DNA of 42,500 nucleotides. Source: a virus. Positions 39,495 through 42,500 of this stretch are shown in pieces (the stretch's first letter is position 1; every line of letters begins with the position of its first letter). Where the stretch lies: IMG/VR virus record IMGVR_UViG_3300010400_000013, positions 1-42,500 of that record; one strand, 5' to 3'. The notes under the pieces were generated by a model. The model saw only the letters and a list, made by a program, of their open reading frames with translations, had not been told where the DNA came from and ran no database searches. The position numbers and the translations under genes are program-made.

Positions 39495-39530
39495 GATCGC
39501 CTCCTTGGAGCTTACCCAATAAGGAGGATC
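39495..39530 (+). promoter_or_regulatory. Ribosome-binding-site-sequestering hairpin before tail-tube gene
   Basis: CCTCCTT (39500-39506) pairs perfectly with AAGGAGG (39521-39527). GAT (39495-39497) pairs with ATC (39528-39530) beyond a 2-nt bulge; the loop is 14 nt. The whole AAGGAGG is the ribosome binding site for the ATG at 39535. Confidence 0.7.
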
Positions 39531-39534
39531 GATT

Positions 39535-39969
39535 ATGTCCAGTGGCGCAATTCCAGCATACGGCACCCTACTCAAAAGAGAAACCTCGTTCGGCTCGACC
39601 GTCTTTGTGACGGTCGCTGAAGTCAAGTCGATGAATGGCCCCTCGATGAAGGGCGACATCATTGACGTGACCACACACAGCTCCGCAGCAGCCGGAGCCT
39701 GGCGCGAGAAAATTTCCAGTTTGCTCGATCCAGGAGAAATCGGGTTTTCGATCAACCTCATTCCGGCGTCAGCCGGTCATAAGGCCCTGCTGTCCGATTT
39801 CACCGGGCGGGTGAAGACAAATTACAAATTCGTGTTCCCGGATGGAGGGTCAACCGAATGGGCCTTTACGGGCTATACCACGCAGTTCGGTGCGAAGGCG
39901 GAAGTCGATGGCGTCTTAGAAGCCGATATGACGGTGACACTCACTGGAGCCCCAACATTCCCAGCATAA
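39535..39969 (+). CDS. Major tail tube protein
   Basis: A 144-residue protein of the lambda GpV-type tube family. The N-terminus GTLLKRETSFG is followed by VAEVKSMNGPSMKGDIIDVTTHSS, the recognisable tube-protein motif, and by LLDPGEIGFSINLIPASAGHKALL. The C-terminal part (VDGVLEADMTVTLTGAPTFPA) completes the beta-barrel. Hundreds of copies would polymerise into the tail tube. Its ribosome binding site lies in a hairpin. Confidence 0.85.
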   Translation: MSSGAIPAYGTLLKRETSFGSTVFVTVAEVKSMNGPSMKGDIIDVTTHSSAAAGAWREKISSLLDPGEIGFSINLIPASAGHKALLSDFTGRVKTNYKFVFPDGGSTEWAFTGYTTQFGAKAEVDGVLEADMTVTLTGAPTFPA

Positions 39970-39970
39970 C

Positions 39971-39988
39971 TCTTTGACGATTCAAAGG
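39971..39988 (+). promoter_or_regulatory. Short hairpin before 39996 gene
   Basis: CTTTGA (39972-39977) pairs with TCAAAG (39982-39987) around CGAT, with a T-G pair outside. The stem covers the first bases of the AAAGGAGG ribosome binding site of the next gene, a milder version of the two leader hairpins. Confidence 0.4.
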
Positions 39989-39995
39989 AGGCATC

Positions 39996-40358
39996 ATGGC
40001 ACGTAAGGATATTCCGGTGATTATTCCGAAGGGACCATATCCGACACTCCCAGTCGGCGCCCTCGCACTCGATTTCGTGTGGACGACGGCAGACAACGCC
40101 ACGGGTGATCAGTTCCCGCTGACGGGGAGAGAATTGATCCTGATTAATAATACTTCTGGAGGTGGCCTCACTGTCACACTCACCAGCGCCCCAGACCCGC
40201 AAGGTCGCACGGCGGATATTACCACCTATGCCGTGGCGGCTGGGCTCTATTCCGCCTTCTGGGTCGGCAAGGTCGACGGCTGGAATCAGGGAGGTCTGTT
40301 TTTCCTGACAAGTTCAGCCGCCACGATGAAGTATGCCATTTTCCGCATTCCTGGATAG
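39996..40358 (+). CDS. Virion structural protein, unknown
   Basis: A 120-residue beta-rich protein after AAAGGAGG. It has FVWTTADNATGDQFPLTGRELILINNTSGGG and TYAVAAGLYSAFWVG motifs, a pattern I recall in phage head or tail decoration proteins. Its position between tube and chaperone genes suggests a tail-associated role. Confidence 0.55.
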   Translation: MARKDIPVIIPKGPYPTLPVGALALDFVWTTADNATGDQFPLTGRELILINNTSGGGLTVTLTSAPDPQGRTADITTYAVAAGLYSAFWVGKVDGWNQGGLFFLTSSAATMKYAIFRIPG

Positions 40359-40360
40359 TC

Positions 40361-40711
40361 ATGGAGGAATGGGTCCGACATGGTGAATGTACGCAGTGCG
40401 GGGATTGTTGCCGACAGGCGACGAATCCAATCTCTCTGTCGTTCCCTGAATCTGATGAGGCCTATGGGCGCATTCGATTCGGGGAGCCAGTCATGGAGCA
40501 CGGCATCCCCATGTTCACCGTGCGCGGGCCGATCCTCATGCCGTGCCCAAAGTTGGACGGAGATCGATGCTCGATCTATGAGACCAGGCCGCAAAGCTGT
40601 CAGGACAGTCCGCGCAGTCCGAAGGACATTGAAGGCCTGCCGCGCTGTTCCTATGTGTTTATCAATTCGATAACAGGAGAAGTTCGTACCGGAGCTTCTC
40701 CCGCGCTATGA
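40361..40711 (+). CDS. YkgJ-like cysteine-cluster protein
   Basis: A 116-residue protein. C10-x2-C13-x2-C16-C17 followed by Cys62, Cys70, Cys80 and Cys96, with CPKLDGDRCSIYETRPQSC, is the signature of the YkgJ family, which binds iron or zinc through a Cys cluster. It lies inside the tail operon between the tube-associated protein and the chaperone. Lambda tail tip protein L carries an iron-sulfur cluster, so a role in cluster delivery to the tail is conceivable. This is inference. Confidence 0.75.
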   Translation: MEEWVRHGECTQCGDCCRQATNPISLSFPESDEAYGRIRFGEPVMEHGIPMFTVRGPILMPCPKLDGDRCSIYETRPQSCQDSPRSPKDIEGLPRCSYVFINSITGEVRTGASPAL

Positions 40712-40721
40712 GGAGCATGTC

Positions 40722-41156
40722 ATGAGCGAGTCAGGCAAAGTGATTTTGAGCCGCGCACAGATTCTCAGTGCAGTGGATCTGGTCATTGAATCGGTCTTTG
40801 TCCCTGAGTGGGGCGGCACGGTCTATATCCGCAATTTGAACGGCAAGGGCCGTGACGCCTTCGAAGGGTCGCGCATTCGGCTGGACGAGCAGAACAAGGT
40901 GAAGATGGTCCATGACAATACGCGAGCGAGGTTGGTCTCGCTCACGCTCTGTGATGAGCATGGGGCCTTGATCTTCCCGGATGCGACGGATGATGAAGTC
41001 CAGGCATTGGGGGAGAAGAATGCGAGCGCCTTGGATCGTCTGTTCGAAGTGGCCCAGCGGCTCAGTGCGCTGAGACCGCAGGACGTGGAGCAGAAACTAA
41101 AAAACTCCGGGGCCGTCCTGAGCGTCAATTCGTCTTCAAGCTCGCCCTTGCACTAG
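40722..41156 (+). CDS. Tail assembly chaperone, GpG-like
   Basis: A 144-residue protein with AGGAG before the ATG. It is helical in the middle (YIRNLNGKGRDAFEGSRI) and matches the tail-chaperone group by size, order and the frameshift site near its end. It ends in a Ser-rich tail (NSSSSSPLH) after a slippery sequence at 41099. The chaperones coat the tape measure during tail assembly. Confidence 0.78.
   Translation: MSESGKVILSRAQILSAVDLVIESVFVPEWGGTVYIRNLNGKGRDAFEGSRIRLDEQNKVKMVHDNTRARLVSLTLCDEHGALIFPDATDDEVQALGEKNASALDRLFEVAQRLSALRPQDVEQKLKNSGAVLSVNSSSSSPLH
41099..41105 (+). promoter_or_regulatory. Programmed -1 frameshift site
   Basis: The heptamer A AAA AAC (41099-41105) is in the zero frame as CTA AAA AAC. 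A -1 slip continues as CTC CGG in the frame of the next reading frame, with no stop up to 41434. Confidence 0.8.
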
Positions 41157-41434
41157 GGCGCACGGTGGGGGAACTGCTTGATAGCATTTCCTCCGATGAA
41201 TTGGCGGAATGGGCGGCGTACTACCGGCTCGATCCGTTTGGCTCTTATCGGTCGGACCTGCAAGCGGCGAACGTCGCCATGTGGATTGCGCAAGTGAATG
41301 CGAAAAAGGGGCACGTCTTTAAACTGTCTGATTTCATGCTGAAGTTCGGGGAACCGGAAAAACCGAAGTCCATGAGCCCGAAGGAAATACGCGAACGCAT
41401 CGCGATGATGTTTGGACGCGCACACCATGGCTGA
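41105..41434 (+). CDS. GpT-like extension of the tail chaperone (frameshift product)
   Basis: After the -1 slip the frame gives LRGRPERQFVFKLALALGRT, then VGELLDSISSDELAEWAAYYRLDPFG, the hallmark of GpT-type chaperone domains. It extends the upstream protein to about 237 residues in all. A GTG at 41165 has no good ribosome binding site, so separate translation is unlikely. The end overlaps the tape-measure ATG by 8 bases. Confidence 0.78.
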   Translation, partial: LRGRPERQFVFKLALALGRTVGELLDSISSDELAEWAAYYRLDPFGSYRSDLQAANVAMWIAQVNAKKGHVFKLSDFMLKFGEPEKPKSMSPKEIRERIAMMFGRAHHG

Positions 41435-42500
41435 TATTGGATCGCTGATTATAAAAATCGGGGCCGATGCGAGCGGGCTACAAAAGGCCTTCTCGGATCT
41501 CGGCGGCTCGGCCAAACAGTTTCAGCGTGGCGTCGAGCAGATCGGGAAGTTTGCGGCGACAGCCTTTCTCGGGGCGGCCACGGCTGCCGTGGCCATGACC
41601 ATTGCAGCCGGAAAACAGGCTGAACAGCTTGATCAGCTCTCACAGGTGACTGGCATTAATACCGATAAGCTCCAAGAATATGATGTCGCACTGAATCGTG
41701 CTGGTCTGGATGGCAACGATCTGGCTATGGTCATGAAAGGCGTCTCGCAGAGCTTAGATCAAGCTCGGCAAGGGACTGGAACAGCAGGGGATCGCTTCAG
41801 GCAGCTTGGCATCGATATCCGCACCGTTACCAGCACGGATGATCTCATTCGGAAGATTGTCACGACTTCTGCGAATTTCGCCAATGGATTACAGAAATCC
41901 GCGCTGATGTCTGATCTGCTCGGGAAAAGCTGGCAGACAATCATTAGGACATTTCCATCTGGTGCGAAGGCCTTTGATGACATGGCTGCCGCATCGAGAA
42001 GCCTTGGGGAAACCCTGTCGACCAATCAGATTGCGGTACTCGCGAAAATGGATGACAGCATTGATGACCTCATGACGGCAACGAAGCGCTTTGGTCAACA
42101 GCTCGGTGTCTTTCTCGCGCCCTCAATTGAAATGATTACGCGGCTCCTCACGACCATGCTCTCGTTCGGCTCGCGAGCATTCGTAGCAATCGGAGTGGAG
42201 GCGGATGTCTTTGCAACGAAACTCTTGCATATGGGTTTGCAGATCCAGGAGCTACTCGGGACGGTATTCTCTGGAAATATCTTTTCTGGAGATGCATGGA
42301 AGCAGACATTGGCCAATATCAAATTCATCGGGGAGGAATCAGACAAGCAAATTGCCAAGATTCGCGCTGCCGGAGCACTGACACGCACCCCTGCCGCAAA
42401 CGATGTCAGGGCGCAACTGCCCACCATGATCGATACTCAAAAAGAATCGTCACGGCAGCAGGCCTTCATTGATGCGCAGCTCAAGCGGAGCGAGGGCCTC
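41427..42500 (+). CDS. Tail tape measure protein, N-terminal part
   Basis: The ATG lies inside the end of the chaperone frame. The first 358 residues seen here open with ADIGSLIIKIGADASGLQKAF, typical of tape measure proteins. A helical Ala-rich segment (FAATAFLGAATAAVAMTIAAG) and a TGINTDKLQEYDVALNRAG stretch follow. It runs to the end of the window; through the circular overlap it continues at position 1 and ends at 1191, giving about 713 residues. Confidence 0.9.
   Translation, partial: MADIGSLIIKIGADASGLQKAFSDLGGSAKQFQRGVEQIGKFAATAFLGAATAAVAMTIAAGKQAEQLDQLSQVTGINTDKLQEYDVALNRAGLDGNDLAMVMKGVSQSLDQARQGTGTAGDRFRQLGIDIRTVTSTDDLIRKIVTTSANFANGLQKSALMSDLLGKSWQTIIRTFPSGAKAFDDMAAASRSLGETLSTNQIAVLAKMDDSIDDLMTATKRFGQQLGVFLAPSIEMITRLLTTMLSFGSRAFVAIGVEADVFATKLLHMGLQIQELLGTVFSGNIFSGDAWKQTLANIKFIGEESDKQIAKIRAAGALTRTPAANDVRAQLPTMIDTQKESSRQQAFIDAQLKRSEGL
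42378..42500. repeat. Terminal direct repeat, right copy
   Basis: This copy is identical to 1-123. Base 42378 equals base 1, so 42377 is the last unique base of the circle. Confidence 0.95.

Noticed and set aside
41427-42500. Truncated tape-measure gene
   Set aside because: The apparent truncation is only the contig cut; the frame continues at position 1.
1-42500. tRNA or rRNA genes
   Set aside because: I saw no cloverleaf or conserved rRNA sequence.

Overview
The window is a complete tailed-phage genome, opened inside its tape-measure gene. Bases 1-123 recur exactly at 42378-42500, so the unique circle is 42,377 bp and the tape-measure gene reads in frame across the join. The gene content is that of a temperate, siphovirus-like phage with lambda-type morphogenesis: GpA-family large terminase, lambda-family portal, HK97-fold capsid fused to its protease, GpG/GpGT-style frameshifted tail chaperones, a long tape measure and a tyrosine integrase. 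The host is probably a diderm with an exosortase system. Nitrospirota is my best guess, resting on a phage-borne PEP-CTERM-like protein, secreted fibronectin-III proteins and a small Cys-rich protein of a kind I associate with Nitrospira. This is inference only.

Layout: 1-3692 tail end (tape measure C-terminus, distal tail protein, hub with Gly-rich tip). 3689-5547 lysis region (M15 endolysin, small membrane proteins, nested lipoprotein, zinc-ribbon protein). 5544-7858 minus-strand lysogeny and accessory block (PEP-CTERM protein, lipoprotein, integrase, ribbon-helix-helix regulator). 7859-8050 divergent control region with two promoters and paired operators. 8051-14913 tightly overlapped early operon (second ribbon-helix-helix protein, small membrane proteins, PD-(D/E)XK exonuclease plus RecA-fold ATPase recombination pair, HerA-like ATPase). 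14910-17165 an array of small genes, each separated by a copy of a stem-loop-like repeat. 17177-20111 more small genes, then a replication initiator with iterons in its linker and a possible loader. 20206-21482 a ParB-methyltransferase gene broken at a G8 tract. 21485-29100 packaging and head genes, with small accessory genes between terminase and portal. 29106-30469 connector and decoration candidates. 30460-34537 secreted accessory proteins. 34626-38146 fibre-like proteins, including one built of about two dozen 21-residue repeats. 38143-42500 tail completion, terminator, tube, chaperones and tape measure.

The most unusual features are the intergenic repeat array (14.9-17.2 kb), the divergent pair of ribbon-helix-helix regulators with operators phased by 10 bp, and two leaders (before 34626 and 39535) that share a two-hairpin design in which the ribosome binding site is base-paired. 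Nearly all functions come from motif recognition by eye; no database search was possible.
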